Origin: Streptomyces tagetis | GTDB lineage: Bacteria; Actinomycetota; Actinomycetes; Streptomycetales; Streptomycetaceae | NCBI RefSeq assembly: GCF_018069565.1 | Contig: NZ_JAGPNL010000002.1 | Location: forward strand, 744,001 to 808,000 | Reading direction: 5' to 3' | Length of the DNA stretch: 64,000 nt | Shown here: one piece after another, positions 16,023-24,971 of the stretch | Numbering within the stretch: position 1 is the stretch's first letter | How the letters are laid out: the number at the start of each line of letters is the position of its first letter | Notes under the pieces: model-generated | Databases searched by the model: none | Told to the model about the DNA's origin: nothing | The model's input: the letters and a program-made list of their open reading frames with translations, nothing else | Translations under genes and position numbers: made by a program

Positions 16023-16321
16023 TGAAGTGGGGGTCCGTCATGTCCGACGCCTTACCCGGCGCTTCCGCGTCCCCGCCCGCGCCCCGACGCGCCGGCGGCG
16101 CGGAACACACCGACCGCGCCGACGACCCGGCGCGGGCCGCGGCCACCGCGCACGCCGTTCGTGCCGTACGTGCTGCTCATGCCGTACGTACCGCGGGCGC
16201 CGTTCGTGCCGCGCACGCCACCGCGGGCGCCGTGCGCCCCGGCCCGGCCGGACGCCCCGCGTGTTCCCCGCCCGCCGCTCCACCGGCACCCTCCGCCGAC
16301 GGCGGCGCGAACCCGCGCTGA
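16022..16321 (+). CDS. Candidate small ORF between iron box and dhbC (doubtful)
   Basis: An open frame of 99 codons starts at an ATG fused to the iron box; an alternative ATG lies at 16040. The product would be low-complexity, with a repeating A-V-R-A/A-H-A-V-R pattern in the middle and a Pro/Ala-rich tail, and no recognisable domain. In DNA the middle is built from imperfect repeats of a GCCGTACGTGC-like unit (about 16150-16230). It could be a leaderless regulatory peptide, a repeat-expanded 5' leader of dhbC, or not translated at all. The roughly 400-nt gap before dhbC is otherwise unexplained. Confidence 0.25.
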   Translation: MKWGSVMSDALPGASASPPAPRRAGGAEHTDRADDPARAAATAHAVRAVRAAHAVRTAGAVRAAHATAGAVRPGPAGRPACSPPAAPPAPSADGGANPR

Positions 16322-16419
16322 CCGTCGCCACCGCGCGTACCCCGCGCACCACCCTCACCCCGCACACCCGCACCGCACGCCCGCGCCCCGGCGCCGGACG
16401 TGCGAGAAACGGAGCCACC

Positions 16420-17628
16420 GTGTCGACGGCACCCCAGGTCGCCGCACCCGCCCCCACCCTCGCCGAGACCGGCCACCCCGCCGTGGGCGTCGCCACCGGC
16501 CTGCTCAACTCCTATGTCCCGGGCGCCCGTTTCCTCGGCACCCCGACCCGCACCCTGCTCGGCGAGGGCGTGCACAGCGAGGTGCCGCACGACGAGCGCC
16601 CGCCCGCCCGCCGCGTGGCCGACACCCTCGCCGCGGCCCGCGCCGCCGGACACCCCGCACCCGTCGTCATCGGCGCCATCCCCTTCGACGTCCGGGTCCC
16701 CGCCGCGCTCGCCGTCCCCGCCACCCTGCACACCGCACCACCGCTCACCGCCGACCCGCTGATAGCCCTCCCCGCCGACCCGCCCGCCACCAGCGGCCTG
16801 ACCATCCACCAGGAACCGGCACCCGAGGAGTACGCGGCCTCCGTCGCCTCCGTCGTCGACCGCATGTGGAAGGGCGAGTTCAGCAAGGTCGTCCTCGCCC
16901 GCACCCTGCGCGTCGACGGCTCGGGACCGTTCGACGTCCCGGCGATGCTCCAGCGCCTGGCCCGCCGCGACCCCTCCGGCTACACCTTCGCCCTGCCCAC
17001 CGCCCCCGGCCGGACCCTCCTCGGCGCCAGCCCCGAACTGCTCGTCACCCGGACCGGCGCCCGCGTCCTCGCCAACCCGCTGGCCGGCTCCGTGGCCCGC
17101 AGCGACGACCTCGCCGAGGACGTCCGCCGGGCCGCCGCCCTCCTGGAGTCCGCGAAGGACCTCCACGAACACAAGGTCGTCGTCAACTGGGTGGAGGAGG
17201 CCCTCGGCCGCTACTGCACCGGCCTGACCGTCCCCGCCCACCCCACCCTGGTCCGCACCGCCGCCATGTGGCACCTGTCCACCACCGTCACCGGCACCCT
17301 CCGCTCCACGGACACCTCCTCCCTCGAACTGGCCGAGGCCCTGCACCCCACCCCCGCCGTCTGCGGCACCCCCACCGACACCGCCCGCCGCGTCATCCGC
17401 GAGAGCGAGCCCTTCGACCGCGGCTTCTTCACCGGCGTCGTCGGCTGGGGCGACGCCGACGGCGACGGCGAATGGGTCGTCACCATCCGCTGCGCCGAGG
17501 CCGAGGACTCCTCGCTGCGCCTGTACGCGGGCGCCGGTGTGGTGGCCGCCTCCGACCCCGACGCGGAGACCGCCGAGACCGCGGCCAAGTTCCGCACCTT
17601 CCTCGGCGCGGTGGGGGCCCGGCTGTGA
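16420..17628 (+). CDS. dhbC: Isochorismate synthase
   Basis: A 402-residue chorismate-utilising enzyme that isomerises chorismate to isochorismate, the first committed step to 2,3-dihydroxybenzoate. Family motifs are [10 protein letters not shown] with the general-base lysine, [29 protein letters not shown] with a Mg-binding glutamate, [11 protein letters not shown], and the C-terminal [16 protein letters not shown]. The length fits DhbC/EntC. The GTG at 16420 has GGAG 5 nt before it; the upstream extension of the frame is low-complexity and ignored. The stop overlaps the dhbE GTG (GTGA), so the two are translationally coupled. Salicylate synthases share the fold, but the adjoining ligase has a DHB-type pocket, which favours the DHB route. 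Confidence 0.93.
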   Translation: MSTAPQVAAPAPTLAETGHPAVGVATGLLNSYVPGARFLGTPTRTLLGEGVHSEVPHDERPPARRVADTLAAARAAGHPAPVVIGAIPFDVRVPAALAVPATLHTAPPLTADPLIALPADPPATSGLTIHQEPAPEEYAASVASVVDRMWKGEFSKVVLARTLRVDGSGPFDVPAMLQRLARRDPSGYTFALPTAPGRTLLGASPELLVTRTGARVLANPLAGSVARSDDLAEDVRRAAALLESAKDLHEHKVVVNWVEEALGRYCTGLTVPAHPTLVRTAAMWHLSTTVTGTLRSTDTSSLELAEALHPTPAVCGTPTDTARRVIRESEPFDRGFFTGVVGWGDADGDGEWVVTIRCAEAEDSSLRLYAGAGVVAASDPDAETAETAAKFRTFLGAVGARL

Positions 17629-19274
17629 CCACGCACCCCACCCCCACCTGGCCCGACGAGTTCGCCGACCGCTACCGCGCCGCCGGCCACTGGCGCGGCG
17701 AGACCTTCGGCTCCATGCTGCGCGACCGAGCCGAGGCACACCCCGACCGGACCGCCGTCGTCGACCCGGCCGGCGGCCACCGCTGGAGCTACGGCGAACT
17801 CGACGCCCGCGCCGACCGGCTCGCCGCCGGACTGCGGTCCCGCGGCATCGCCAAGGGCGACCGCGTCGTCGTCCAACTGCCCAACATCGCCGAGTTCTTC
17901 GAGGTCGTCTTCGCCCTCTTCCGGATCGGCGCCCTGCCCGTGTTCGCGCTGCCCGCGCACCGGGAGACCGAGATCCGCTACTTCTGCGAGTTCACCGAGG
18001 CAGCCGCCTACGTGATCGCCGGGGAGCACGGCGGCCACGACTACCGCACCCTCGCCGCCACCGTCCGCGCCGACGTCCCCACCCTGCGGCACGTGTTCGT
18101 CGCCGGACCCGACGCCGGCGCCTTCGAGGCCCTGTCGGACGTCGCCGCCGAACACCCCGCGCTCACCGAGCCGGACGACGGCCCCGAACCGGGCGACCTC
18201 GCCTTCCTCCAGCTCTCCGGCGGCTCCACCGGCGTCCCCAAACTCATCCCGCGCACCCACGACGACTACCTCTACTCGCTGCGCGGCTCCAACGAGATCT
18301 GCGCCGTCGACGAGGACAGCGTCTACCTGTGCGTGCTGCCCGCCGCGCACAACTTCCCGCTCTCCTCGCCCGGCACCCTCGGCGCGCTCTACGCGGGCGC
18401 CCGGGTCGTGATGTGCCCGCAGCCCAGCCCCGACGTGGCCTTCCCGCTGATCGAACGGGAGGGCGTCACCCTGACCGGCCTGGTGCCCCCGCTCGCCCTG
18501 GTGTGGACCGAGGCCGCCGCCGCGGGCACCCCGTACGACCTGGACAGCCTCGACATTCTGCTGGTCGGCGGCGCCAAGTTCAGCGAGCAGGCCGCCCGCC
18601 GGGTCCGCCCCGCGCTCGGCTGCGCCCTCCAGCAGGTCTTCGGCATGGCGGAGGGGCTGGTCAACTACACGCGGCTCGACGACCCCGAGGAGACCATCGT
18701 CACCACGCAGGGCCGCCCGATCTCCCCGGACGACGAGATCCGGGTCGTCGACGACGCCGACGAGGACGTGCCCGACGGAGAGCCGGGGCACCTGCTGACC
18801 CGCGGTCCGTACACGATCCGCGGCTACTGGAACGCCCCCGAGCACAACCGGCGGGCCTTCACCGAGGACGGCTTCTACCGCACCGGCGACATCGTGCGCC
18901 GTACCGAGACCGGGCACCTCGTCGTCGAGGGCCGGGCCAAGGACCAGATCAACCGGGGCGGGGAGAAGATCGCCGCCGAGGAGGTCGAGAACCACCTCCT
19001 GGCCCACCCGGCCGTCCACGACGCCAACGTCGTCGGCGAACCCGACCCCTACCTCGGCGAACGCACCTGCGCCTACGTCATCCTGCGCTCCGGCGCCGAA
19101 CAGCCCCGGCCGGTGGCGATCAAACGCTTCGTCCGCGACCGGGGGCTGGCCGCGTACAAGGTGCCCGACCGCGTCGAGTTCGTGACCGAGTTCCCGCAGA
19201 CGGGCGTCGGCAAGATCTCCAAGAAGGACCTGCGGGCCACCGCCCGCACGGACGGCGACCCCGCCCGCGCCTGA
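17625..19274 (+). CDS. dhbE: 2,3-dihydroxybenzoate-AMP ligase
   Basis: 549 residues, the expected size for stand-alone aryl-acid adenylating enzymes. Motifs are [18 protein letters not shown] (phosphate loop), [34 protein letters not shown] and the C-terminal catalytic lysine in [11 protein letters not shown]. In the DhbE structure the acid pocket uses Asn235, Ser240 and Val337; salicylate enzymes have Cys and Leu at the last two. Here AHNFPLSS keeps Asn and Ser and EGLVNY keeps Val, so 2,3-DHB is the predicted substrate. It would load the carrier protein at 19334. GTG start overlaps the dhbC stop. Confidence 0.94.
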   Translation: MTTHPTPTWPDEFADRYRAAGHWRGETFGSMLRDRAEAHPDRTAVVDPAGGHRWSYGELDARADRLAAGLRSRGIAKGDRVVVQLPNIAEFFEVVFALFRIGALPVFALPAHRETEIRYFCEFTEAAAYVIAGEHGGHDYRTLAATVRADVPTLRHVFVAGPDAGAFEALSDVAAEHPALTEPDDGPEPGDLAFLQLSGGSTGVPKLIPRTHDDYLYSLRGSNEICAVDEDSVYLCVLPAAHNFPLSSPGTLGALYAGARVVMCPQPSPDVAFPLIEREGVTLTGLVPPLALVWTEAAAAGTPYDLDSLDILLVGGAKFSEQAARRVRPALGCALQQVFGMAEGLVNYTRLDDPEETIVTTQGRPISPDDEIRVVDDADEDVPDGEPGHLLTRGPYTIRGYWNAPEHNRRAFTEDGFYRTGDIVRRTETGHLVVEGRAKDQINRGGEKIAAEEVENHLLAHPAVHDANVVGEPDPYLGERTCAYVILRSGAEQPRPVAIKRFVRDRGLAAYKVPDRVEFVTEFPQTGVGKISKKDLRATARTDGDPARA

Positions 19275-19333
19275 CCCGTACCCGGACGCCCCGTCAGCGT
19301 CCCGACCCCGCCACCGAAGGGAACCGAACCACC

Positions 19334-19567
19334 GTGGCCCTCACCCTGGACCGCCTGCGCAACGACATCGCCGATGTCCTCGGCGAGCCCGTCGACGACC
19401 TCCCCGACGACGAGAACCTCCTCGACTACGGACTCGACTCCGTCCGTCTGATGGCCCTCGCCGGCCGCTGGCGCGAGGCGCACGGCGCCGACATCGCCGT
19501 CGCCGACCTCGCCGAGAACCCGTCCGTCACCGCCTGGGCGACGGCCCTCGGCATCCCCGCCCCCTGA
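19334..19567 (+). CDS. Free-standing aryl carrier protein
   Basis: A 77-residue acyl-carrier-type protein with phosphopantetheine site [12 protein letters not shown] (Ser36), closely resembling the C-terminal carrier domain of EntB/DhbB. In EntB and DhbB this domain is fused behind an isochorismatase; here it stands alone. It would receive 2,3-DHB from DhbE and present it to the first condensation domain of the NRPS. GGGAA precedes the GTG by 11 nt. It is the last gene of the dhbC-dhbE operon, 59 nt after dhbE, and is followed by a hairpin. The isochorismatase activity must come from another gene outside the window. Confidence 0.93.
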   Translation: MALTLDRLRNDIADVLGEPVDDLPDDENLLDYGLDSVRLMALAGRWREAHGADIAVADLAENPSVTAWATALGIPAP

Positions 19568-19630
19568 CCCACCCGCCCCGGCGGGCGCGGACCGGGCGCC
19601 CCGCCCGCCGCACCGCTCCTGCCCGCCGCA

Positions 19631-19662
19631 CCGCTCCCGGGACCTCCCGGACCCGGGAGCGG
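19631..19662. terminator. Hairpin terminator ending the siderophore locus
   Basis: A perfect 11-bp inverted repeat (19631-19641 with 19652-19662) with a 10-nt loop follows the carrier-protein stop at 19567 and precedes the convergent small gene ending at 19689. Confidence 0.75.
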
Positions 19663-19688
19663 GAGCGGCGCGGCGGGGGAGCGGCCGG

Positions 19689-19958
19689 TCAGGACTTCTT
19701 CTCGTCCTTGGTGCCCTTGGCGTCCTCGGCGTCCTTGTCGTCCTTGTCGCCCAGCTTCCCGACCAAGTCCTGTGCCTTGTCGACCGCGGTGTCGATCTTG
19801 TCGCTGTGCTTGCCGCGGGTCTTGCCGTCGACGAACTCGCCGACCTTCTCCAGACCGTCCGAGATCTTGTCGCCGTGCGTGCCGGCGACCTGCTCGGCCT
19901 TCTCCTTGAGGTTCTTCAGGGCGTCCTTGTCCTTGAGGTTCTTCAGCGCGTCGAACAT
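19689..19958 (-). CDS. MT0933-type antitoxin-like small charged protein
   Basis: An 89-residue, strongly charged, helical protein without hydrophobic segments. The core HGDKISDGLEKVGEFVDGKT, then GKHSDKIDTAVDKAQDLVGK, matches the pattern of the MT0933/Rv0909 antitoxin family as I remember it; the C-terminus is Lys/Asp-rich. Rv0909 is paired with a toxin in mycobacteria, but no partner is adjacent here. The neighbour on the same strand is an ArsR regulator ending 83 nt upstream, so the two could be co-transcribed. Streptomycetes carry many solitary copies of this family, possibly as stress or DNA-associated proteins. ATG start with GGAG about 13 nt upstream. Confidence 0.7.
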   Translation of the reverse strand: MFDALKNLKDKDALKNLKEKAEQVAGTHGDKISDGLEKVGEFVDGKTRGKHSDKIDTAVDKAQDLVGKLGDKDDKDAEDAKGTKDEKKS

Positions 19959-20041
19959 GCCGGCGTCGTGTCTCCTTCACTCAACTGCCTGGTGAAAGCA
20001 CGATTTTACGGTGCGCCGGTGCCCGGTATGCCCCGGAGTCG

Positions 20042-20389
20042 TCAGGACGGCGGTTTCGCCCCGGTGTCCGTGCGCAGGTCCGCCAGCAGCTCGGCCTGCC
20101 CGGCGAGCACCCCGGACAGGATGGTGCGGGCCACCGCGAGCAGTTCGGCGATGTGCGCACTGGTCAGCGAGTAGTACACGGTCGAGCCCGCCTTGCGGGA
20201 CACCACCAGGTTGGCCCGCCGCAACACCGCGAGCTGCTGCGACAGGTGCGCCGGCTCGATGCCCACCTCCGGCAGCATCTCGGCCACCGCGTACTCCCGC
20301 TCGCTCAGCAGCTCCAGGACCCGGATGCGCGCCGGATGGCCGAGCGTCTTGAAGAACTCGGCCTTCAGCTTGTACAGCGGCGTGCTCAT
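20042..20389 (-). CDS. ArsR-family transcriptional regulator (paralogue 1)
   Basis: A 115-residue winged-helix regulator: KTLGHPARIRVLELLSERE, recognition helix EPAHLSQQLAVLRRANLV, then wing SRKAGSTVYYSL. It has no Cys pair of the ArsR/SmtB metal sites, so metal sensing of that type is not evident. It is clearly paralogous to the regulator at 24568-24903 (same N-terminus pattern PLYxxKAEFF, same C-terminal LL-A-R-IL-x-VL-x-GQ-x-LLA segment). Both genes have TTGC-N8-GCAA upstream (20537-20552 here). The paralogue is coupled to a SulP transporter, so this family member may regulate anion uptake or redox genes. Divergent from the GAF-PP2C phosphatase gene. Confidence 0.88.
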   Translation of the reverse strand: MSTPLYKLKAEFFKTLGHPARIRVLELLSEREYAVAEMLPEVGIEPAHLSQQLAVLRRANLVVSRKAGSTVYYSLTSAHIAELLAVARTILSGVLAGQAELLADLRTDTGAKPPS

Positions 20390-20806
20390 CGCCCTGCCGC
20401 CCTCCCGGCGCCCCGGCGGGCCCCCGTCCGGCGGTTCCCGGCTCCCTGCATCCCACTGCTCCTCAGCACCTCGTGACCGTCCCCGTGCCCCGCCGCTCCG
20501 GCCGGGCCCCGCGCCCCTCTGCCGCGACCTGCGCGATTGCCGAGATTAGCAACTCCGGCCCACGGGCGGAGCCGGCCCGGTACGGCCCGCCCCGGGCCCC
20601 CGCCCGGCATCCGGCCCAGGCGGAACCGGCGGCCCGGAGGGAGCGGGCAGCCGCGGGGCCGTTCGGGTGTCCGCGGTGTCCACGCGGCCAGTCGGCGGGC
20701 GACGGGGCGGAGCCCCGGTTCAGATGGCGGAGAGACCCGCACGCGGCGCCCGTGAGGGCGGCGCCCGGCGGGGCACCCGGGAACGGACGGCGGAAGCGAG
20801 GCAGAG
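20390..20806. other. Intergenic region (417 bp) between ArsR and GAF-PP2C genes
   Basis: No gene is supported. It holds the divergent promoters of the ArsR gene (leftward) and the phosphatase gene (rightward). The only AT-richer pocket, about 20530-20555, contains the TTGC-N8-GCAA element described separately. Confidence 0.5.
20537..20552. promoter_or_regulatory. TTGC-N8-GCAA candidate operator upstream of ArsR paralogue 1
   Basis: TTGCCGAGATTAGCAA lies 148 nt upstream of the leftward ArsR start. The same TTGC-N8-GCAA arrangement occurs 71 nt upstream of the paralogous ArsR gene at 24568-24903. Shared architecture before two paralogous regulators suggests an autoregulatory site. Confidence 0.4.
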
Positions 20807-22195
20807 GTGACGGAGCGGGACGGACGGCAGCCGCCGGACCCGGACGACGGCCCCCTCGGGGCGGACGCGGACGACACCCCCGACATGTCCATGCTCGACC
20901 TGCCGCGCAGCTCCGACCTGGACCGCATCGGCGAGCAGATGCACGCCCTGGCCCGCGCCCAGAACACCCTCCAGGAACTCCTCAAGGCGGTCGTCGACAT
21001 CACCGGCGACCTGGAGCTGGCCACGGTGCTGCGCCGCATCGTGCGCACCGCCATGGACCTGGTCGGCGCCCGCTACGGCGCCCTCGGCGTCCTCGACGAG
21101 GAGGGCCGCTACCTCGCCGAGTTCGTCCCGCTCGGCCTCACCGCCGCCGAACTGGGCGACCTCGGCGGCGTGGAACTCCCCCGGGGCCGGGGCCTGCTGG
21201 GGCACCTGATCCGCCACCCCGAACCGCTGCGCGTCGACGACATCGCCCGCCACCCGGAGTCCGCCGGCTTCCCGCCCGGCCACCCTCCCATGCACACCCT
21301 GCTCGGCATCGCCATCACCGTCCGCGGCCGGATCTACGGCAACCTCTACCTCTCGGAGCGGCGCGACGGACGCCCCTTCGACCGGCACGACGAGGGCGTG
21401 ATCCGCGCCCTCGCCGGCACCGCCGCGATCGCCATCGACAACGCCCGCCTCTACCAGCGGGTCCGCAAGAGCGCCGAGCAGTTCCAGCGGGCCCTGCTGC
21501 CCCGCCTGCCCGACCTCACCCCCTTCGCCGCCGGGGCCGTCTACCGCCCGGCTAGCTTCCCCGCGGCCCTGGGCGGCGACTGGTACGACGCCATGCTGCT
21601 GCCCGGCGGGGCCTGCGCGGCCGTGATCGGCGACGTCGTCGGACACGACCTCCAGGCCGCCGCTGACATGGCCCAGATCCGCAACATGCTGCGCGCCCTC
21701 TACTACGACTGGGGCACGCCGCCCAGCTCCTCGCTCGCCCGCCTCGACCGGCTCATGCACGCCTGGGACGAGGCGCCCATCGCCACCGCGCTGCTCGCCC
21801 GGCTGGAACCGGCCGAAGGCGCCTGGCACCTGCGCTGGTCCAGCGCCGGGCATCCGCCGCCGCTCCTGGTGCTGCCCGATGGGCGGGTACGTTTCCTCGA
21901 CACCGAGCCCGGCACACCGCTCGGCGTCGCGGCCGGGCTGCCCCGCCCCGACCAGCGCGAGGCGGTCCCCGTGGACAGCACCGTCGTCCTCTACACCGAC
22001 GGGCTGGTGGAGGTCCCCGGCCAGTCCCTGGACCAGGGGCTCGCCGAACTGGCCGCCACCGCCGCGCGGTACGCGGGCCGCTCGCCGCAGGAGCTGTGCC
22101 GGGCGCTCGCCGAGAACGGCCCCAGCGACGGCCGCGACGACATGGCGGTCATCGCCCTGCGCACCCCGCCACTGACGGGGTACGGCCGCACGTGA
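20807..22195 (+). CDS. GAF-domain PP2C (SpoIIE-type) serine phosphatase
   Basis: 462 residues. An acidic, Pro/Asp-rich N-terminus is followed by a GAF sensor domain (about 55-215; ARYGALGVLDEEG, then RIYGNLYLSER) and a SpoIIE/RsbU-type PP2C domain (about 235-455; GGDWYDAMLL, GDVVGHDLQAAADMA, YTDGLVE, GRDDMAVI). The Asp residues of these motifs bind the catalytic metals. Such enzymes dephosphorylate anti-anti-sigma factors in partner-switching pathways. The RsbW-like ATPase just downstream on the opposite strand (22312-22728) fits that scheme, although no anti-anti-sigma or sigma gene is adjacent. GTG start with GAGG 6 nt upstream. Confidence 0.9.
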   Translation: MTERDGRQPPDPDDGPLGADADDTPDMSMLDLPRSSDLDRIGEQMHALARAQNTLQELLKAVVDITGDLELATVLRRIVRTAMDLVGARYGALGVLDEEGRYLAEFVPLGLTAAELGDLGGVELPRGRGLLGHLIRHPEPLRVDDIARHPESAGFPPGHPPMHTLLGIAITVRGRIYGNLYLSERRDGRPFDRHDEGVIRALAGTAAIAIDNARLYQRVRKSAEQFQRALLPRLPDLTPFAAGAVYRPASFPAALGGDWYDAMLLPGGACAAVIGDVVGHDLQAAADMAQIRNMLRALYYDWGTPPSSSLARLDRLMHAWDEAPIATALLARLEPAEGAWHLRWSSAGHPPPLLVLPDGRVRFLDTEPGTPLGVAAGLPRPDQREAVPVDSTVVLYTDGLVEVPGQSLDQGLAELAATAARYAGRSPQELCRALAENGPSDGRDDMAVIALRTPPLTGYGRT

Positions 22196-22311
22196 CCGGT
22201 CGTGCCTGACCGGCCGTGCCCGCCTGGGCCCGGTCGTCGGGTCACCGCCCCGAGACCGCCGGTGGCCGCCCAGTGGCCGCCCGGTGGCCGTTGCCGGGCG
22301 CGTCCGCGCGG

Positions 22312-22728
22312 TCACAGCGGGAGCGAGACGCCGACGCTCTTGCCCCGGCCGTCGGCGTCGGCCCGTACGACCGCCGTGCCGCCGAGGCCGAGGACGAGTT
22401 CCCGCACCGTCGCCAGACCGCCCGAGACCGCCTCGCGCAGCGGCGGGAGCCCGGGGTGGAGGTCGTGCACCGTGAAGGCCAGCCGGCCGGGCCCGGCCCC
22501 GTAGCCGACCGTGACCTGGGGGGAGAGCGGGGCGGCGTGCCGGACGCTGTTGGCGACCAGCTCGCCGAGGATCAGCAGGGCCGGTCCCACCGCCGGGTGG
22601 TGCGCGTCGACGCCCCACTCGGCGAGCGCCAGTTCCGCCGTCTCCCGGGCCAGCCGCACCGCCCCCGGCCGGGTGGGCAGCGTGAGGTAGTGCCGGTGGG
22701 TCAGGCCGAGGTCGAGCAGCGCGGTCAT
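22312..22728 (-). CDS. RsbW-like ATP-binding protein (anti-sigma/regulatory kinase family)
   Basis: A 138-residue HATPase_c_2 protein. The N-box appears as LILGELVANSVRHAA and the nucleotide-binding GHKL core continues to VHDLHPGLPP and a terminal G-loop region GLGGTAVVR. These proteins bind or phosphorylate anti-anti-sigma factors, or act as stand-alone signalling ATPases, and are very numerous in Streptomyces. It is convergent with the GAF-PP2C phosphatase and lies downstream of the SulP gene by 70 nt on the same strand, so it could be the last gene of the ArsR-SulP unit. Target unknown. Confidence 0.82.
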   Translation of the reverse strand: MTALLDLGLTHRHYLTLPTRPGAVRLARETAELALAEWGVDAHHPAVGPALLILGELVANSVRHAAPLSPQVTVGYGAGPGRLAFTVHDLHPGLPPLREAVSGGLATVRELVLGLGGTAVVRADADGRGKSVGVSLPL

Positions 22729-22798
22729 CGCGCCCCCGGACGCACACCACCCGGGGCGGCACCCGGCCGCCGGCCGGCCACCGACGGGGACGCCGCGC

Positions 22799-24571
22799 TC
22801 ACCGCAGGCCCCCGTCGGCCGGCTCCTCCGCGACCCGGACCGCGTCCACCGCCTGCCTGCCGAAGACCGGCGGCCCGTGCGCGGCGGCCGGCGCGGGCAG
22901 CACGCCCGCGCGCTCCAGGTGCGCCCGCGCGTCCCGGATCGCCTCCGGCGTGGTCGCGTACTCCCGGCCCAGCGGGCGCATCAGCTCCAGCGCGCCGACC
23001 GAGTCGAGCACCTGCCGCTGCTCGGGGCGGACCCCGGAGGCGAGGACGGTGATGCCGCGCCGGTTCAGCTTCTCCACCGCGTCCTTCAGCACCAGCGCGC
23101 CGGTGGCGTCGATGGTCATCACCCGGGACATGCGCAGGATGACGACCTGGACGTCGGCGACCTCGGCCAGTTCCAGCAGGAAGCGGTGGGCCGCCGCGAA
23201 GAACAGCGGGCCGTCGATGCGGTAGGCCACGATGTGCTCGGCGAGCAGCGCGTGCTCCTCGTCGCCGTGGTCGCCGCGGTCCAGCGGCACCTGGTCCAGC
23301 CGGGCCTGCCGGGCGACCGCGCGCAGGGCCAGGGCGCCCGCCACCAGCAGACCGATGATCACCGCGTAGACCAGGTCGAGCGCGAGGGTGGCCACGGCCG
23401 TGAGGACGAGGATCAGCGCGTCCGCGCGGGTGGCCCGCGCCATCGCCCGCAGCGAGCCGACCTCGATCATGCGGATCGCGGTCGCCAGCAGCACGCCCGC
23501 GAGCGCGGCCAGGGGAATCCGCGAGACCAGCGGCGCCGCCGTGAAGACGATCACCGCGAGGACCGCGGCGTGCACGAGCGCGGCGAGCCGGGACCGCGCG
23601 CCGGTACGGACGTTGACGGCGGTGCGGGCGATGGCGCCGGTGGCGGGCACGCCGCCGAAGAGCGGGGCGGCGATGTTCGCCAGTCCCTGCCCGAACAGCT
23701 CCCGGTCGGGGTCGTGCTTCTGCCCGACGGTCATGCCGTCGGCGACGGACGCCGACAGCAGCGACTCCAGCGCGGCGAGCGCCGCCACCGCCACCGCCGG
23801 GGCCAGCAGCGAACCGAGCGCGCCCACGTCCACGAAGGACAGCGACGGCGCCGGCAGCCCGGACGGCAGCTCGCCGATCGGCCGGGCCCCGTCCAGGCCG
23901 GCGACCTGCGCCACGACGGTGGCCACGATGACCGCGACGATCGAGAAGGGCACCGTGGGCCGCAGCCGGGCCCCGATCAGCATGATCGCGGCGACGCCGA
24001 CGGCGAACGCGACGGCCGTCCAGTTCGGGTGCCGGGCGAAGTCGGCCGCCGCGCGCCAGGCCACCACCAGCACCCGGTCGCCCTCCGGGGTGTCCACACC
24101 GAGGGCGTTGGGGATCTGCTGGAGACCGATCACGCAGGCGATGCCGAGCGTGAAGCCCTCCACCACCGGCGCGGGCACGTAACGCATGTACGCACCGGCG
24201 CGCAGCAGGGCGGGTATGAGGAGCAGGACACCGGCCATGAGGCCGACCGTCAGCACCCCGGAGGTCCCGTGCTGGGCCACGATCGGCACCAGGACGACCG
24301 TCATCGCGCCGGTCGGCCCGGACACCTGGAGGTTGGAGCCGCCGAACACCGCGGCGAGCGCGCCGGCGACGACGGCGGTGGCCAGCCCGGCTTCCGCGCC
24401 GAGTCCGGAGGAGACGCCGAAACCGAGGGCGAGCGGCAGGGCGACGACGGCCACGGTGAGCCCGGCCAGCAGATCCCGCCACGGGTCCCGGCGCATCTGC
24501 GCCAGATCGGTACGGCCCGGCATGAGGGCCGCCAGCCGGGACACGAGCGGACCGAGGAGCGCCTTGGTCAC
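22799..24571 (-). CDS. SulP-family anion transporter with C-terminal STAS domain
   Basis: 590 residues. The membrane domain (about 30-420) shows SulP signatures such as PLALGFGVSSGLGAEAGL, GGSNLQVSGPTGAMT and the ESLLSASVADGMTVGQKHDP segment. The cytoplasmic STAS domain follows (about 440-550; YRIDGPLFFAAAHRF, then RMSRVMTIDATGALVLKD). SulP proteins move sulfate, bicarbonate or dicarboxylates by Na+ symport or exchange; the substrate cannot be told from sequence. GTG start overlaps the stop of the upstream ArsR gene (GTGA), so the two are one operon and ArsR is the likely regulator. No carbonic anhydrase gene is next to it, so bicarbonate is not specially favoured. Confidence 0.93.
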   Translation of the reverse strand: MTKALLGPLVSRLAALMPGRTDLAQMRRDPWRDLLAGLTVAVVALPLALGFGVSSGLGAEAGLATAVVAGALAAVFGGSNLQVSGPTGAMTVVLVPIVAQHGTSGVLTVGLMAGVLLLIPALLRAGAYMRYVPAPVVEGFTLGIACVIGLQQIPNALGVDTPEGDRVLVVAWRAAADFARHPNWTAVAFAVGVAAIMLIGARLRPTVPFSIVAVIVATVVAQVAGLDGARPIGELPSGLPAPSLSFVDVGALGSLLAPAVAVAALAALESLLSASVADGMTVGQKHDPDRELFGQGLANIAAPLFGGVPATGAIARTAVNVRTGARSRLAALVHAAVLAVIVFTAAPLVSRIPLAALAGVLLATAIRMIEVGSLRAMARATRADALILVLTAVATLALDLVYAVIIGLLVAGALALRAVARQARLDQVPLDRGDHGDEEHALLAEHIVAYRIDGPLFFAAAHRFLLELAEVADVQVVILRMSRVMTIDATGALVLKDAVEKLNRRGITVLASGVRPEQRQVLDSVGALELMRPLGREYATTPEAIRDARAHLERAGVLPAPAAAHGPPVFGRQAVDAVRVAEEPADGGLR

Positions 24572-24903
24572 GCCGTGGCCTCCCCCTGGAGCTCGGCGAG
24601 CAGCGCGTGCTGCCCGGTGAGAACCTCGGTCAGGATGCGGCGCGCGGCGCCGAGCAGTTCGGCGACGTCCCCTCCGGCCAGGGCGTACACGACGGTCGCG
24701 CCGTCACGGCGCGAGGTGACGATGCCGGAGCGGCGCAGCACGGCCAGTTGCTGGGAGAGCGCGGACGGCTCCACCCCGGTCGCGGCGAGGAGGTCGCGCA
24801 CCGGCATCGGCCCGGCCTGCAACAACTCCAGCACGCGGATGCGCAGGGGATGCCCCAGCATCCGGAAGAACTCGGCCTTGGCCTGGTACAGCGGAACCGA
24901 CAC
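24568..24903 (-). CDS. ArsR-family regulator of the SulP gene (paralogue 2)
   Basis: A 111-residue winged-helix protein: RMLGHPLRIRVLELLQAGP, recognition helix EPSALSQQLAVLRRSGIV, wing SRRDGATVVYAL. It is paralogous to the ArsR at 20042-20389 and like it lacks an obvious Cys-based metal site. Its stop overlaps the GTG of the SulP transporter, so it probably controls that operon. An AT-rich palindrome (24972-24991) 69-88 nt upstream, containing TTGC-N8-GCAA, is the probable operator. What signal it senses is unknown. Confidence 0.88.
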   Translation of the reverse strand: MSVPLYQAKAEFFRMLGHPLRIRVLELLQAGPMPVRDLLAATGVEPSALSQQLAVLRRSGIVTSRRDGATVVYALAGGDVAELLGAARRILTEVLTGQHALLAELQGEATA

Positions 24904-24971
24904 GACACCTCGACTTCCCGGAGAGCGTGGCCCGCATCGACGTGCGAGCCTCGGAAAGACAGCATCTAATA

